Below, piece by piece: positions 8,493 through 18,132 of a stretch of 59,208 bases of DNA (the stretch's first letter is position 1; every line of letters begins with the position of its first letter). The position numbers and the translations under genes are program-made. Origin of the DNA: Limibacterium fermenti (GTDB lineage Bacteria; Bacteroidota; Bacteroidia; Bacteroidales; Dysgonomonadaceae); NCBI RefSeq assembly GCF_041902845.1, contig NZ_CP159487.1, forward strand, positions 1 through 59,208, read 5' to 3'. Under the pieces are notes generated by a model that saw only the letters and a list, made by a program, of their open reading frames with translations, was not told where the DNA came from and did not search any database.

Positions 8493-10442
8493 TTACCATC
8501 CAGGGTTTTGAACCAAATTGGGATTTCTTAGAATAGCATTTAATGATATTGGCCATAAATAATCTCTGGGGGCAACAAAAGTTTGCTCATATATCTTATT
8601 CACTTGATAATATTGACTTGCTGTTCCAGCTTTCACATTCCAGCCTTTCACATCTTTATTCAAGAATACGACCGATTCTTTCCATCTTTTCAGATCCCAT
8701 AAACGATGACCTTCAAGAGCCAATTCTATTTCTCTTTCTCGATGAATAATCTCGCGCAACCCATTTTGTGTGGTTGGTTTAGTAGGGTTCTTTGAATGCT
8801 TACTCCAAGATTCAACAACCCCTTTCAACCCTGCCCTTGCTCGAACTTCATCTACTTGTATAATTGCTTGGGAACTTTTTCCTACTTCATTCAAGACCTC
8901 TGCATAAAGAAGCTTAAGGTCCGCTAATCTCATTTCCGGATATGGATACGTTATAGAAGTTACGCCACTAGAGCTATGTGAATACTTCCAATTGAGATAT
9001 TTACGGGGCCAATAACCGGTTACGGTAGCTCTATTGTCATTCACAATGGCATTATTATCTCCAGCCATTGTTCGAATCTCATGGGAAAACTCTTCTCCTC
9101 CTTTTACAGCCGAAGAATTCATATAAACAACACTTCCATCAAACATTAAGCTCGCGTAAAAGCGATTTTCTCTATCCTGATTCAATACAGCGGTCTTATA
9201 TCCAACAATCAAATTATATTTTTGATCTTCGCCTATATCTTTAACCATATACCTGTTAGGATAATTCCATGGTGCCCATTCTTTATCTTCTTCAATGGGT
9301 ACTCCGTTCTTTGTATAAAAACGTTCTACCATATTTAACGTTACAGAAAATGTAGAACTTTGAAATCCATTAGGCACATCTGCCATCAATCTTGGAACAG
9401 AGGCTTCCCCTTGAAAAACTAAATTATCATATGGTCTCCAATAGCGCCCCCAAATTATTTCCTTGTTATAGGGTTCTGTAACAGCACCACGTAAATTCAT
9501 TTGATATTGCGTCTTTTCATTCAACCCTATTTCCTCTGTAAACACATATAATCCTACTCCCGGAATATTTTTAAGAGCATCTTCACAAGCGTCTAATGAT
9601 CTATTCCACTTAGTCTTATCATATTCTTGAGGAAAAAGCATAACACCATCTTTATCGGCAAATCCTTTGTAGTCCGGATTTCCGTTAAACAACGGACTGG
9701 CTGCAGTAGCCCACAGTTTAGCCTTAAGCATATAAGCTATGCCTATAGTGGCACGCCCCAACTCTTCTTCTGTATTTTCTATAATAAGAGGTAAGCCAGC
9801 ATCTCCCGAACCTTCATTTTCTCCAGATGGATTTATTCCTATTGCTTCATCCAACAAGTTTGAAATATAATTAACTACATCATCAACAGTATTACGTTTT
9901 ACAGCAACTGCATCAACGCTTTCTCCGACCGAAAGGTTTGTATCAACAATTGGAATAGGTCCATACATTCTGAATAAAAGGAAAAGATAATATGCTTTCA
10001 GAAACTTAGCTTCAGCAATCCAACGTTTTCTAATACGCATATCAAGGTCGGGAACCCTTTCCGATTTACTCATTTCTTCTATAAAAATATTACAGTCTCT
10101 TATAGCCATATACATATTGTTGTCCCAATAATTTTCAAAAGGAGAGCTTACATTTTGCTCGCCTCTAGCTATTCTAAAAGCAGGACTCTTATCAGGGTTA
10201 TTATCTGTAGAATAAGTCCAGAGATCATCACCTCCCAAAAACATTAAACTCCGTTGCTCCCATCTGTGTACATTAGGAGCATAGGTATATAATGTGGCCA
10301 AATAGTGCTCTGCTCTTTCTTTACTTGCAAAGACATGCTCTATATTTGCAATATCATCAGGAACTACATCCAGAAAATTATTACAACTAGTTATGTTTAC
10401 TATAATAAAGCTTATTAGTGCAATTAGGTATAGCTTCTTCAT
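8493..10442 (-). CDS. susD: SusD-family outer-membrane nutrient-binding lipoprotein
   Basis: 649 aa from MKKLYLIAL, chosen because it gives a standard lipoprotein signal (ending NITSC) followed at once by NNFLDVVPDD, the characteristic mature SusD start. The longer reading adds 11 residues with no signal character. The helical TPR-like SusD body is clear (WIAEAKFLKAYYLFLLFRMYGPIPIV matches the conserved hydrophobic block in this family), and the C-terminus has the typical ELALEGHRLWDLKRW and LWPISLNAI blocks. It forms the lid of the SusC importer at the cell surface. At 649 aa it is on the long side for the family. It is encoded 55 bases after SusC. Confidence 0.95.
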   Translation of the reverse strand: MKKLYLIALISFIIVNITSCNNFLDVVPDDIANIEHVFASKERAEHYLATLYTYAPNVHRWEQRSLMFLGGDDLWTYSTDNNPDKSPAFRIARGEQNVSSPFENYWDNNMYMAIRDCNIFIEEMSKSERVPDLDMRIRKRWIAEAKFLKAYYLFLLFRMYGPIPIVDTNLSVGESVDAVAVKRNTVDDVVNYISNLLDEAIGINPSGENEGSGDAGLPLIIENTEEELGRATIGIAYMLKAKLWATAASPLFNGNPDYKGFADKDGVMLFPQEYDKTKWNRSLDACEDALKNIPGVGLYVFTEEIGLNEKTQYQMNLRGAVTEPYNKEIIWGRYWRPYDNLVFQGEASVPRLMADVPNGFQSSTFSVTLNMVERFYTKNGVPIEEDKEWAPWNYPNRYMVKDIGEDQKYNLIVGYKTAVLNQDRENRFYASLMFDGSVVYMNSSAVKGGEEFSHEIRTMAGDNNAIVNDNRATVTGYWPRKYLNWKYSHSSSGVTSITYPYPEMRLADLKLLYAEVLNEVGKSSQAIIQVDEVRARAGLKGVVESWSKHSKNPTKPTTQNGLREIIHREREIELALEGHRLWDLKRWKESVVFLNKDVKGWNVKAGTASQYYQVNKIYEQTFVAPRDYLWPISLNAILRNPNLVQNPGW

Positions 10443-10497
10443 ACTTCGAACTATATTTATATTTAATTCTCGCATTATAATTTATATTTATTTAATA

Positions 10498-13400
10498 TTA
10501 AAAACTTACTTGAATACCTAAATTAAAAACACGTTGCAAAGGATATCCCATACCATTACCTTTCAATTCTGCATCCCATATTTTGAATTTACTTATTTTA
10601 AACAAATTTGAACCGCTTAAATAAATACGGAATCCATCCATGCCTGTTTTTCTTTTTATCCATTTCCCCTTTGGCTCATATCCTAATTCTATAGAACTAA
10701 GTTTCAAGAATGAACCATCTCTAAGCCACCATGTAGAGTTTCTATTATTATTTGTTATTTGAGAGTCTGATAAACGAGGAAAGAATGCATAAGGATTTCT
10801 ATTTTCTTCCGACCAGTGGTCTTGTGCTATAATATCTAACAATCCATTTACTTGTCCACCACTTTTTACAAATGGTGTAATTGTAGATGGATCTATCATG
10901 AATGATACTCGACCTATACCAGAAAAATATGAACTAAAATCAAAATCCTTATAACCTATAGAAAATCCGAATCCATAATTCAACTCCGGTTGACTGGGAA
11001 AACCCATTGGTAGCATGTCGTTAGTATCTATAACGCCATCACCATTTACATCTCTGTATTTGATATCTCCAGCACTGTAATCGCCAAATTGTTCAGGTGA
11101 GTTAGCTACATCCTCATCATCAATAAATAGCCGTTCAGCAATATAGCCCCGTATTGTATTCCATGGTAAACCTACCGCTGACCTATAAGCGATCACACTC
11201 GGATAATTTGGTTCTTCATAAACAGTAGCTTTATTTCTGGCAAAAGTAAATGATCCTCTAAGAGAAGCCCAAAGATCTTTCGTTATGTTTTTATTATAAT
11301 CTAAAGTTGCTTCAAAACCATGGGACTTCATTTGTCCGATATTAGCCCGAACATTTGTTCGAAGGCCCATGGTTGTCGGAATATCGGTTCTTGTTTGTAA
11401 GATATTCGTTCTTTTATCCCAAAATAAATCCATTTCAGCATTTAATCCATTGAATAACCCAAGTTCTAAAGCAATATTTGATTTATACGATTTTTCCCAT
11501 GTTATATCCGAATTGCCATATCGGGTAATCGCTATTAATTGATATATTTTGGAAGGGGCATAATTTGGACCAAAACCCATTGATCCGGCATTCATATTAA
11601 CCATATCCAAATAAAAGAAACGGTCATCTCCGTAATTAAACCAATCGGTGAGTTCATCATTTCCCACAACACCATAAGAATAGCGCAATTTCAATTTATC
11701 TAGCAAATCTATATTCTGAGCAAATTTTTCCTCTTTCATATTCCAGGCTAATCCTATTGACGGAAAAAATCCCCATCTGTGTTTTGCATCAAATCGTTCA
11801 GAGGCATTGTATCCAAAGTTAACTTCTCCCAGATAACGGTTATCATAACCATAAGTTAGTCGTCCGGATAAACTGACATTCCTTTGAGGTAAAGAACGTT
11901 CCAAATTCCCTGCATTCGAGATTTTTTTCTCTCTTACATATCCTACTAATGTTCCTCCTAGAGAATGAACATCATTAAAGATACGATCATATATCAACGC
12001 ACCTTCAATCCAATTTTCACTCCATACCTCTTTTCCTCTTTCGGCATACCCGAGCCATTCAGTACCTGATTTTTCATTCAGCAGCATCAAATCTTTTATT
12101 TGGTTTGGATTTTCCTGATCTTCCTGAGCCATATAATAAAATGGAGATATGGATCGAGATAATATGGATCTGGCACTTCGTTTTGTATATGCCATTATTC
12201 GAGATTTCAGCCCTTCTGTGATAAATCCAAAATCTTGATTCAATTCAGCCTGAACTGTAAAATTCGACGTATTATCTTCACTATATCCTGATAAGGCATT
12301 GGCATAAGGATTATAATATAAGTCAATAGTGTTAGATTCATTCTTTCCAGACATCGATGCGTTACCAAACAGGGGATGTTTAACCCATGGTTGCATATTT
12401 TGAGGAAACACAGCAGGAAACGCAACAGGACTAGCCTTTAACATACTTTTAAAAACATCTGATCCAGTATATACTCCACTAGAAGTAGCGGGACCGCTCA
12501 AATCATCAAAAAGGCCATTTATCCTGACTGACGCAATTGTTGTTTTAGTTAGATTGAGATCAATATTTGATCTGATTTCTAAACTTGTATTTTTTATATT
12601 TGTGTCAAAGTTATTCGTTTTGTGGGTTTTCAACATTCCATTATCAAAACGGTATGATGCAGACAGATAATATTTGGCAATATCACCACCACCAGATACG
12701 TTCATGTTCATACGATGATTGAGAGTATAATCTCTAATCATTATCTCTTTCCAATTGTTATTTGGATATAAATATTCATTAGCTTTCACTCGTGTTTTTT
12801 CTATTTTATTAAAATCATAAACACGTTCACCTCCTCTAGTTAACGATGCTTCATTTGCCAATTCCATATAAGTAACATTATCAGCCAAATTATACCCTTT
12901 TGCATTTGAAGATATCGAAGATTCATAGCGAATATTGAATTTGGTTTTTCCTGAATGCCCATTTTTGGTAGAAAGAAGAATTACTCCATTCGCTCCACGA
13001 GTACCATACATAGAGGTCGCTGTCGCATCCTTAAGGACAGAAAAACCCTCAATATCATCCGGTTGAATTCTTGCAAGCTCTGTTGTTGTGGATTCTATCC
13101 CATTAATTAAAATAAGAGGATCTACTTTACCAGCACCAAAAGACCCCACTCCTCGAATAAAAAAAGTTGCATTATCTCGTCCCGGCTCTCCTGAAGTCTG
13201 ATAACTAATTAATCCGGCGACTCGTCCTGACAACATAGTAGTTAGATTACTTGTTGGCCCTTTTAGTTCTTTAGGGCGGACCGTTGCAACAGAACCTACC
13301 ACAGTGGTTTTCTTCTCTTTACCCCATGCAGTAACAACGACCTCTTCTAACAATTCTATATCAGGTTTTAATACAATTTTAAGTAATGTATTATCTCCTA

Positions 13401-13683
13401 TTGTAATTTCCTGTTTTTCATATCCTATGTATGTAATAACTAAAATATCGATAGATTTAGCATTGAGTTTAAAAATCCCATCAATAGTTGTCGTTGTTCC
13501 TACATTCGTCCCTTTAATCATAACATTAGCCCCAATTGCAGGTGTTACTCCATCTTCTTCAAATACTTCTCCTGTTATTTCTTTTATACTTTGCGCCGTT
13601 ATATTTCCAGCAAAGATCATAAATAAACAAACTAGAGAGGCAATGTACACCATTGTTTTTTGTTGAATACTTTTTGTCTTCAT
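10498..13683 (-). CDS. susC: SusC-family TonB-linked outer-membrane transporter
   Basis: 1061 aa. After the signal peptide (about residues 1-30) comes a CarboxypepD_reg-like domain (ITGEVFEEDGVTPAIGANVM), then the TonB-box region (LEEVVVTAWG), a plug domain (FFIRGVGSFG, SVLKDATATSMYGTRGANGV) and a C-terminal beta-barrel ending in Phe (LGIQVSF). SusC proteins import oligosaccharides through the outer membrane using TonB energy, with SusD as the lid. It is the first surface gene of the locus, 126 bases downstream of the epimerase gene. No SusR, hybrid two-component or anti-sigma/ECF regulator is encoded next to it in this window. Confidence 0.96.
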   Translation of the reverse strand: MKTKSIQQKTMVYIASLVCLFMIFAGNITAQSIKEITGEVFEEDGVTPAIGANVMIKGTNVGTTTTIDGIFKLNAKSIDILVITYIGYEKQEITIGDNTLLKIVLKPDIELLEEVVVTAWGKEKKTTVVGSVATVRPKELKGPTSNLTTMLSGRVAGLISYQTSGEPGRDNATFFIRGVGSFGAGKVDPLILINGIESTTTELARIQPDDIEGFSVLKDATATSMYGTRGANGVILLSTKNGHSGKTKFNIRYESSISSNAKGYNLADNVTYMELANEASLTRGGERVYDFNKIEKTRVKANEYLYPNNNWKEIMIRDYTLNHRMNMNVSGGGDIAKYYLSASYRFDNGMLKTHKTNNFDTNIKNTSLEIRSNIDLNLTKTTIASVRINGLFDDLSGPATSSGVYTGSDVFKSMLKASPVAFPAVFPQNMQPWVKHPLFGNASMSGKNESNTIDLYYNPYANALSGYSEDNTSNFTVQAELNQDFGFITEGLKSRIMAYTKRSARSILSRSISPFYYMAQEDQENPNQIKDLMLLNEKSGTEWLGYAERGKEVWSENWIEGALIYDRIFNDVHSLGGTLVGYVREKKISNAGNLERSLPQRNVSLSGRLTYGYDNRYLGEVNFGYNASERFDAKHRWGFFPSIGLAWNMKEEKFAQNIDLLDKLKLRYSYGVVGNDELTDWFNYGDDRFFYLDMVNMNAGSMGFGPNYAPSKIYQLIAITRYGNSDITWEKSYKSNIALELGLFNGLNAEMDLFWDKRTNILQTRTDIPTTMGLRTNVRANIGQMKSHGFEATLDYNKNITKDLWASLRGSFTFARNKATVYEEPNYPSVIAYRSAVGLPWNTIRGYIAERLFIDDEDVANSPEQFGDYSAGDIKYRDVNGDGVIDTNDMLPMGFPSQPELNYGFGFSIGYKDFDFSSYFSGIGRVSFMIDPSTITPFVKSGGQVNGLLDIIAQDHWSEENRNPYAFFPRLSDSQITNNNRNSTWWLRDGSFLKLSSIELGYEPKGKWIKRKTGMDGFRIYLSGSNLFKISKFKIWDAELKGNGMGYPLQRVFNLGIQVSF

Positions 13684-13809
13684 TTTTTAAGGATTACTTA
13701 ATAACTTTCATATAAATAATTCAATACGTTTAAATAAAAAATCTCTTGGTTAAAATTCTCACTCATAAGCATAAATTTTTAATAAATATTTTTTTTGTAA
13801 TTTTATTGT

Positions 13810-14994
13810 TTAGGATTTTGTATTGACTAAGAGAATTGTTTCCAGTATTTTCCAACACTGATATAATCCGCGCGGAACATGGAAACAACCTTTCCATTTA
13901 CCTCCTTTCAAATCTAATAATACTTCTCCTTGCCGATTCAAATATCCCCACCATTCGGGGTATTCCGCGTCTTTGAAATGGCTCCACGTATAATCGTGCA
14001 CTTTTTCGAACCATTCCAGGCATTCCTTCGAGCCGGTTAGCTGATATCCCTTCAATAAAGAGATGAGCGTTTCAATATGTACCCACCATAGTTTTTGATC
14101 CCATTCCAATTGTTGTGGGGGAAATCCTTTACGATCCATAAAGTAGAAAATACCCCCGTATTTTTGATCCCATCCATAGTTTAGCATCTTGAGTGTGGTT
14201 TCCACAGCCTTATCAATGAGTTCCGGACGATTGAGGCGTACGCCCAAATCCATAATAAACCACATCGCCTCGATAGAATGGCCGGGGTTCATCAGGCGCC
14301 CTTCGAACGTGTCGGATAAGGAACCGTCCACATTTACATTTTCCACAATTAACCCGCCCAACTCGGGACGCAAAAATACGTCCATCACTTCATGCAGACA
14401 TTCATCGATGGTTTGCTGCAAAAAGTCGTGATCTAAAAGATGCTCAATCTCCAACGATAGATTACAGAGAATCATCGGTAAAGAAAAAGTCTTCAGGTTG
14501 CGCGTACCGGGATGGGCTTTACTCCATTTTCCTTTCGGATTATCTCTCTTGGAGAGCACGATATCGAAGGTTTTTTTTGCGATTTCGGCATACTCATCGC
14601 TTTGAGTTGCTTTGCTTAACTGCCCGAAAGCCATGGTGGCAAACGTATAAGAGAAAATGTTATACGGATCGATGATAGGCTTGCCTTCGCGCGTGAGCGA
14701 AAAATACCAGTTATAATTTCCATCGTGTCCGTATTTTTTCAAAAACTCCCCGCCCTGACGGGCACATTCCAACCATTCGGAGCGTTTTTCCACCTTATTA
14801 TATAACATGGAAAACATCCATACTTGCCGGCCTTGTAACCAAATAAACTTATCGGTGTCATACACGTTTCCTTGTCGGTCGAGGCAGGAGAAATAACCGC
14901 CATAAGTTTTGTCCTGCGATTTATCCATCCAAAAAGGCAATACATTATTCAACAACTCGTCCCGATACTGTTTTTCTAAACTTCTCAAATCCAT
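13810..14994 (-). CDS. AGE-family sugar 2-epimerase/isomerase
   Basis: 394 aa, cytoplasmic, full length for the N-acylglucosamine 2-epimerase (AGE/RenBP) family, an (alpha/alpha)6 barrel. Diagnostic blocks are KTYGGYFSCLDR, LQGRQVWMFSMLY, GRLMNPGHSIEAMWFIM, WDQKYGGIFYFMD and KLWWVHIETL. The NPGHSIEA version is closer to GlcNAc/ManNAc epimerases than to the cellobiose-epimerase version with YGHDIEA. Possible reactions are GlcNAc/ManNAc interconversion or another aldose-ketose or 2-epimer conversion such as mannose. Clustering with a sugar-porter transporter and SusCD suggests that it processes the imported sugar. Base composition is less AT-rich than in SusC next door. Confidence 0.88.
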   Translation of the reverse strand: MDLRSLEKQYRDELLNNVLPFWMDKSQDKTYGGYFSCLDRQGNVYDTDKFIWLQGRQVWMFSMLYNKVEKRSEWLECARQGGEFLKKYGHDGNYNWYFSLTREGKPIIDPYNIFSYTFATMAFGQLSKATQSDEYAEIAKKTFDIVLSKRDNPKGKWSKAHPGTRNLKTFSLPMILCNLSLEIEHLLDHDFLQQTIDECLHEVMDVFLRPELGGLIVENVNVDGSLSDTFEGRLMNPGHSIEAMWFIMDLGVRLNRPELIDKAVETTLKMLNYGWDQKYGGIFYFMDRKGFPPQQLEWDQKLWWVHIETLISLLKGYQLTGSKECLEWFEKVHDYTWSHFKDAEYPEWWGYLNRQGEVLLDLKGGKWKGCFHVPRGLYQCWKILETILLVNTKS

Positions 14995-15007
14995 ATTCTT
15001 ATCAATT

Positions 15008-15065
15008 ATCAGCTGTCAGTTATCCGCTGTCAGCCTTTTATTCGCAATTTGTAATTTATCATTTG
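15008..15065. repeat. Short degenerate intergenic repeats
   Basis: The gap between the MFS and epimerase genes contains two copies of GCTGTCAG (in CAGCTGTCAG and CCGCTGTCAG) followed by two ATTTGTAATT units separated by four bases. Low-complexity intergenic repeats of this look are common in Bacteroidetes genomes. No gene or clear hairpin is seen here; the region probably leaves the operon unbroken. Confidence 0.35.
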
Positions 15066-15068
15066 TAA

Positions 15069-16484
15069 TTAAGCATTCTTCTTTTGCCAGAATCGTTCGA
15101 TCTCTTCCAGCGATTTTCCCGCCGTTTCGGGCATCAATTTCCAAACGATCAACATATAAGGAATACACATGCCGGCGAACAGGAAGAACGTGCCCGAGGG
15201 CGTAAGTGTCTCCAACATCCAAGGGGTAAGCTGACCAATCAAATAGGTACCTATCCATAGCGACAAAGTAGCCACCGACATGGCTAACCCACGTACTTTC
15301 GTCGGATACATCTCCGAAAGAAATACGAAAATCACGGCGCTGATCGATCCGGCGGTAAAGAATATGTAAGCCAGGAAACATGCCAACAAGAAGATATTAC
15401 TCCATTCCAACTGACTCCCGAATAAGAAATAGACGCCAATCAGCACCAGCGAGGCGATCATTCCCGACACACCCACATACACCAGTTTTTTGCGCCCTAC
15501 TTTATCGATAATCAGCATGGCCAGAATAGTGGTCACCATGTTCACCGTACCGATGAGCGACTGATAGAAAAGCGAATCCCCGCTGGACAACCCGCTGGTT
15601 TCGAAAATCGACGGGCCGTAATACAACACGGCATTTACGCCCATAAACTGCCCCAACATGGCAATGGCGCATCCGATAAATACCGCCTTTCGAAAACCGG
15701 GCTGAAACATGATTTTCCAACTCGTTTTTTGCCCCGCTTGCGCCTGTAGCATTTGCTTGGTTTCATTTATTTGGAAAGAGACATCTTTTTGATTACGGTA
15801 AATCTTAGAAAATACTTGTTGAGCCGCTTTATCACGCGATTTCACCAACAACCATCGGGGGCTTTCCGACAAGAAAAAAGAGACTAGAAAATAGAGAATT
15901 GCCGGTAGCGCCCCGAATCCCAACATCCCTCTCCAAACTTCCGTACCGAAAATCCGCTGCATCGTTGGATTGGCGGAAGAGTATCCATGCGATTGATTCA
16001 ATAAGTAAAAATTCATCAAATAAGCCGCCAAAAAACCGATGGTTACGGCTAATTGATAAGTTGCTACCAGTCGTCCACGATGAGCGGCCGGCGAGACTTC
16101 GGATATATATAAAGGACAGACCACCGATACGATACCGATGCCTGCGCCACCCACCATCCGCCATATAACCAACTCGTTGAGGCTTCCGGATAACGCACAT
16201 CCTACTGCCGAAGCGATAAACAGCACAGCCGATATAATCATGGTATGTTTCCGTCCGATGGTATCGCTCAGTTTGCCGGAAAAAATCACTCCGATGATGG
16301 AACCGATTAAGGCACACCCCACATACCATCCGCTTTGCATCGTATTCAATCCGAATTGATGCGATACTTGCGACACCGTGCCGGAAATAACGGCCGTATC
16401 ATATCCGAAGAGCAACCCGCCCAAGGCGGCGATTACGGATACGGCCGTCACATAGCCCATATTGATAGACTTATTCGTCTCCAT
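15069..16484 (-). CDS. Sugar-porter family MFS transporter (XylE-like)
   Basis: 471 aa with about 12 membrane segments. The sugar-porter signatures are present: GGLLFGYDTAVISG in TM1, GRKHT in the 2-3 loop, PLYISEVSPAAHRGRL after TM4, SESPRWL after TM6, DKVGRKK in the 8-9 loop, and PETAGKSLEEIE after TM12. Such proteins are proton-coupled or facilitated inner-membrane transporters for monosaccharides such as xylose, galactose, glucose or arabinose. It ends 74 bases before the epimerase and begins 5 bases after the DUF4434 gene, so the three genes form an operon for uptake and first conversion of a sugar. Confidence 0.93.
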   Translation of the reverse strand: METNKSINMGYVTAVSVIAALGGLLFGYDTAVISGTVSQVSHQFGLNTMQSGWYVGCALIGSIIGVIFSGKLSDTIGRKHTMIISAVLFIASAVGCALSGSLNELVIWRMVGGAGIGIVSVVCPLYISEVSPAAHRGRLVATYQLAVTIGFLAAYLMNFYLLNQSHGYSSANPTMQRIFGTEVWRGMLGFGALPAILYFLVSFFLSESPRWLLVKSRDKAAQQVFSKIYRNQKDVSFQINETKQMLQAQAGQKTSWKIMFQPGFRKAVFIGCAIAMLGQFMGVNAVLYYGPSIFETSGLSSGDSLFYQSLIGTVNMVTTILAMLIIDKVGRKKLVYVGVSGMIASLVLIGVYFLFGSQLEWSNIFLLACFLAYIFFTAGSISAVIFVFLSEMYPTKVRGLAMSVATLSLWIGTYLIGQLTPWMLETLTPSGTFFLFAGMCIPYMLIVWKLMPETAGKSLEEIERFWQKKNA

Positions 16485-16489
16485 TTTCT

Positions 16490-17602
16490 TTATTTTATAT
16501 TAAAATATTCTTTGTATCGATTATATAAATGACCGGCTTGTAAGTAGGCCGACTGAGGACTCATGAAATGAGAGAACTCAAACGTAATGGCTTTATCGTA
16601 TCCGGCTCGCTTGGCCGCTTCGAGTTTCATGCGAAGTTTATCGAATTTAATCGGTAAAAACTTAATCGGCATATCGCGGTCGAAACTTTCCGCATTAGTC
16701 CAGCACTGCATTCCGTATTTGTCCGCCAGCTTTTTGTTTACGGTAAAGAACGCGTCGAGTTCGTCATAGTCGATGTGTCCGTCTTGAAAGGCGCAGGCAT
16801 CTACCACCTCGTGAATTCCATCAAATATCTCGTCCCATTCCTTTTCATGCTGCTGCACCGACACCGCCTCTTCTTTCGACAAAGCCGTTCCGCTTGCAGC
16901 GACGGCTTTCTTTCCGTCGATCCACGGCGAAATAAAAGTCGGCAAACCGTTCGACACATCCTTACACTGTTTTCCCATCGCATAAAACGCTCCGATAGCC
17001 CCTTTCGTAGCACGGCTTATTTCGCCGCTTAAGTACCATCCTTGAAAGCTTTTATACTTGGCGCCATATTGTTGCCAGACCTCGTCGATCACATATTTAT
17101 TATCTTCAATCTCGTGGCTCATATCTCCCGTGGCCCAATAATGACCGGAATCGTATAACCCGAAATAGAACTTCATCCCATATTTATCGGCCAGGCGCAA
17201 AAACAACTCTAATAAATCTACGGAAGGCCCATAACATCCTTTTCCAAGAAGATATTTCGAAGGATATGTAATGAATTTTTTATATCCGGAGCGAATCATA
17301 ATCACCGTGTCGATGCCGATAGCTTTCATGTATTGAAAATCCAAATCCCATTCCGCTTCACCCCAGTTTTGATGCGGAATATCGTGCGATATTTCATCAA
17401 GAAAGGCGCCGGTGATTTGCAATCCGTTGGCTTTGGGAACAATCAGTCCGCTTTGGAGAGATTTGTTTTTACGGATATTTTGCTCAAGATGCGTATCAGC
17501 CGCCCGAACTTGACCGCTTGCGGACAACTGCGGCAGAACTATTGCGGAAGTTCCGGCAATAGCTGCTTTCTTGATAAAATTTCTTCGGTTCTCTGTTTTC
17601 AT
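16490..17602 (-). CDS. DUF4434-type TIM-barrel protein with Tat signal
   Basis: 370 aa. The N-terminus MKTENRRNFIKKAAIAG carries a twin-arginine motif (RRNFIKK) and a hydrophobic stretch, so it is probably exported by Tat. The body from about residue 58 (ITGAFLDEIS, IPHQNWGEAEWDLDF, IGIDTVIMIRSGY, WYLSGEIS, YDKAITFEF) matches the DUF4434 family, a glycosidase-like TIM barrel with conserved Glu/Asp. No activity is established to my knowledge. It is the first gene of the minus-strand sugar operon, preceded by a good promoter match at 17664-17671. A glycoside hydrolase role is plausible but inferred. Confidence 0.82.
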   Translation of the reverse strand: MKTENRRNFIKKAAIAGTSAIVLPQLSASGQVRAADTHLEQNIRKNKSLQSGLIVPKANGLQITGAFLDEISHDIPHQNWGEAEWDLDFQYMKAIGIDTVIMIRSGYKKFITYPSKYLLGKGCYGPSVDLLELFLRLADKYGMKFYFGLYDSGHYWATGDMSHEIEDNKYVIDEVWQQYGAKYKSFQGWYLSGEISRATKGAIGAFYAMGKQCKDVSNGLPTFISPWIDGKKAVAASGTALSKEEAVSVQQHEKEWDEIFDGIHEVVDACAFQDGHIDYDELDAFFTVNKKLADKYGMQCWTNAESFDRDMPIKFLPIKFDKLRMKLEAAKRAGYDKAITFEFSHFMSPQSAYLQAGHLYNRYKEYFNIK

Positions 17603-17663
17603 TTTTAAAATACTTTAGATGACGGTCGGTCACTTTTTATTTTTCTCAATGATTATAATGCCG

Positions 17664-17671
17664 CAAATATA
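17664..17671 (-). promoter_or_regulatory. Predicted Bacteroidetes -7 box for the sugar operon
   Basis: On the minus strand TATATTTG fits TAnnTTTG, about 62 bases before the DUF4434 start. No clear -33 TTTG is visible at the expected distance. The rest of the 300-base gap between the divergent genes (17603-17907) is AT-rich and holds no other gene. Confidence 0.45.
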
Positions 17672-17867
17672 TATACTTATTTTATATTCGCCAACTATAT
17701 GGTAAAATATTTTATTATGAAATGCGATATTTAACAATATAATATCTTATGGGGGATGATTCTCCCCGCAAAATTACACAACCATTGATTTATAAAGCAA
17801 TATATTAAAGTATATTATGGGATAAAAATAAGATTCCAGGAGTAACAGCGTAAAAAAAAAGAAATCG

Positions 17868-17875
17868 TACCTTTG
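17868..17875 (+). promoter_or_regulatory. Predicted -7 box for the toxin-antitoxin pair
   Basis: TACCTTTG fits TAnnTTTG exactly, 32 bases before the antitoxin start at 17908. The -33 region does not show TTTG. The ribosome-binding site AGAGGA lies at 17895-17900. Confidence 0.5.
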
Positions 17876-17907
17876 TGGAAGTATCTTCAATATAAGAGGA
17901 AATGACA

Positions 17908-18132
17908 ATGGAGAGTATAACGATTTATCCCAAAGATAAGAAGCAGAAATCACTGCTAACTGCTTTACTAGAGGAAATGAGGGTTGATTTTGAAGTCCGG
18001 ACTTCAAGAGACGACTCTTTATTAACGGAAGAAGCTTTCTATGCTAAAATAGAGAAATCCATCCAACAGGCTGAAAGCAGAAAATTAAAAACGTTGACAA
18101 AAGATAAACAGAAAGAGTTCTTAGGCTTATGA
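17908..18132 (+). CDS. RelB-like antitoxin (DUF2683-type)
   Basis: 74 aa. The start at 17908 (MESITIYPKDKKQ) is preferred over 17902 because AGAGGA lies 7 bases upstream and because it aligns position for position with the antitoxin at 35788-36000 (MKTILVMPENERQ). The N-terminal half is the short DNA-binding/dimerisation-like segment (LLTALLEEMRVDFEV); the C-terminal half is charged and helical and would wrap the toxin. The stop codon overlaps the ATG of the toxin gene (ATGA at 18129-18132), the usual coupling in these pairs. The toxin partner is frameshifted, so this antitoxin may be an orphan. Confidence 0.75.
   Translation: MESITIYPKDKKQKSLLTALLEEMRVDFEVRTSRDDSLLTEEAFYAKIEKSIQQAESRKLKTLTKDKQKEFLGL

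Noticed and set aside
13810..17602. Sialic-acid (nan) operon because of the AGE-family epimerase
   Set aside because: No NanA lyase, sialidase or NanT-type transporter is seen; the MFS protein is a sugar porter.
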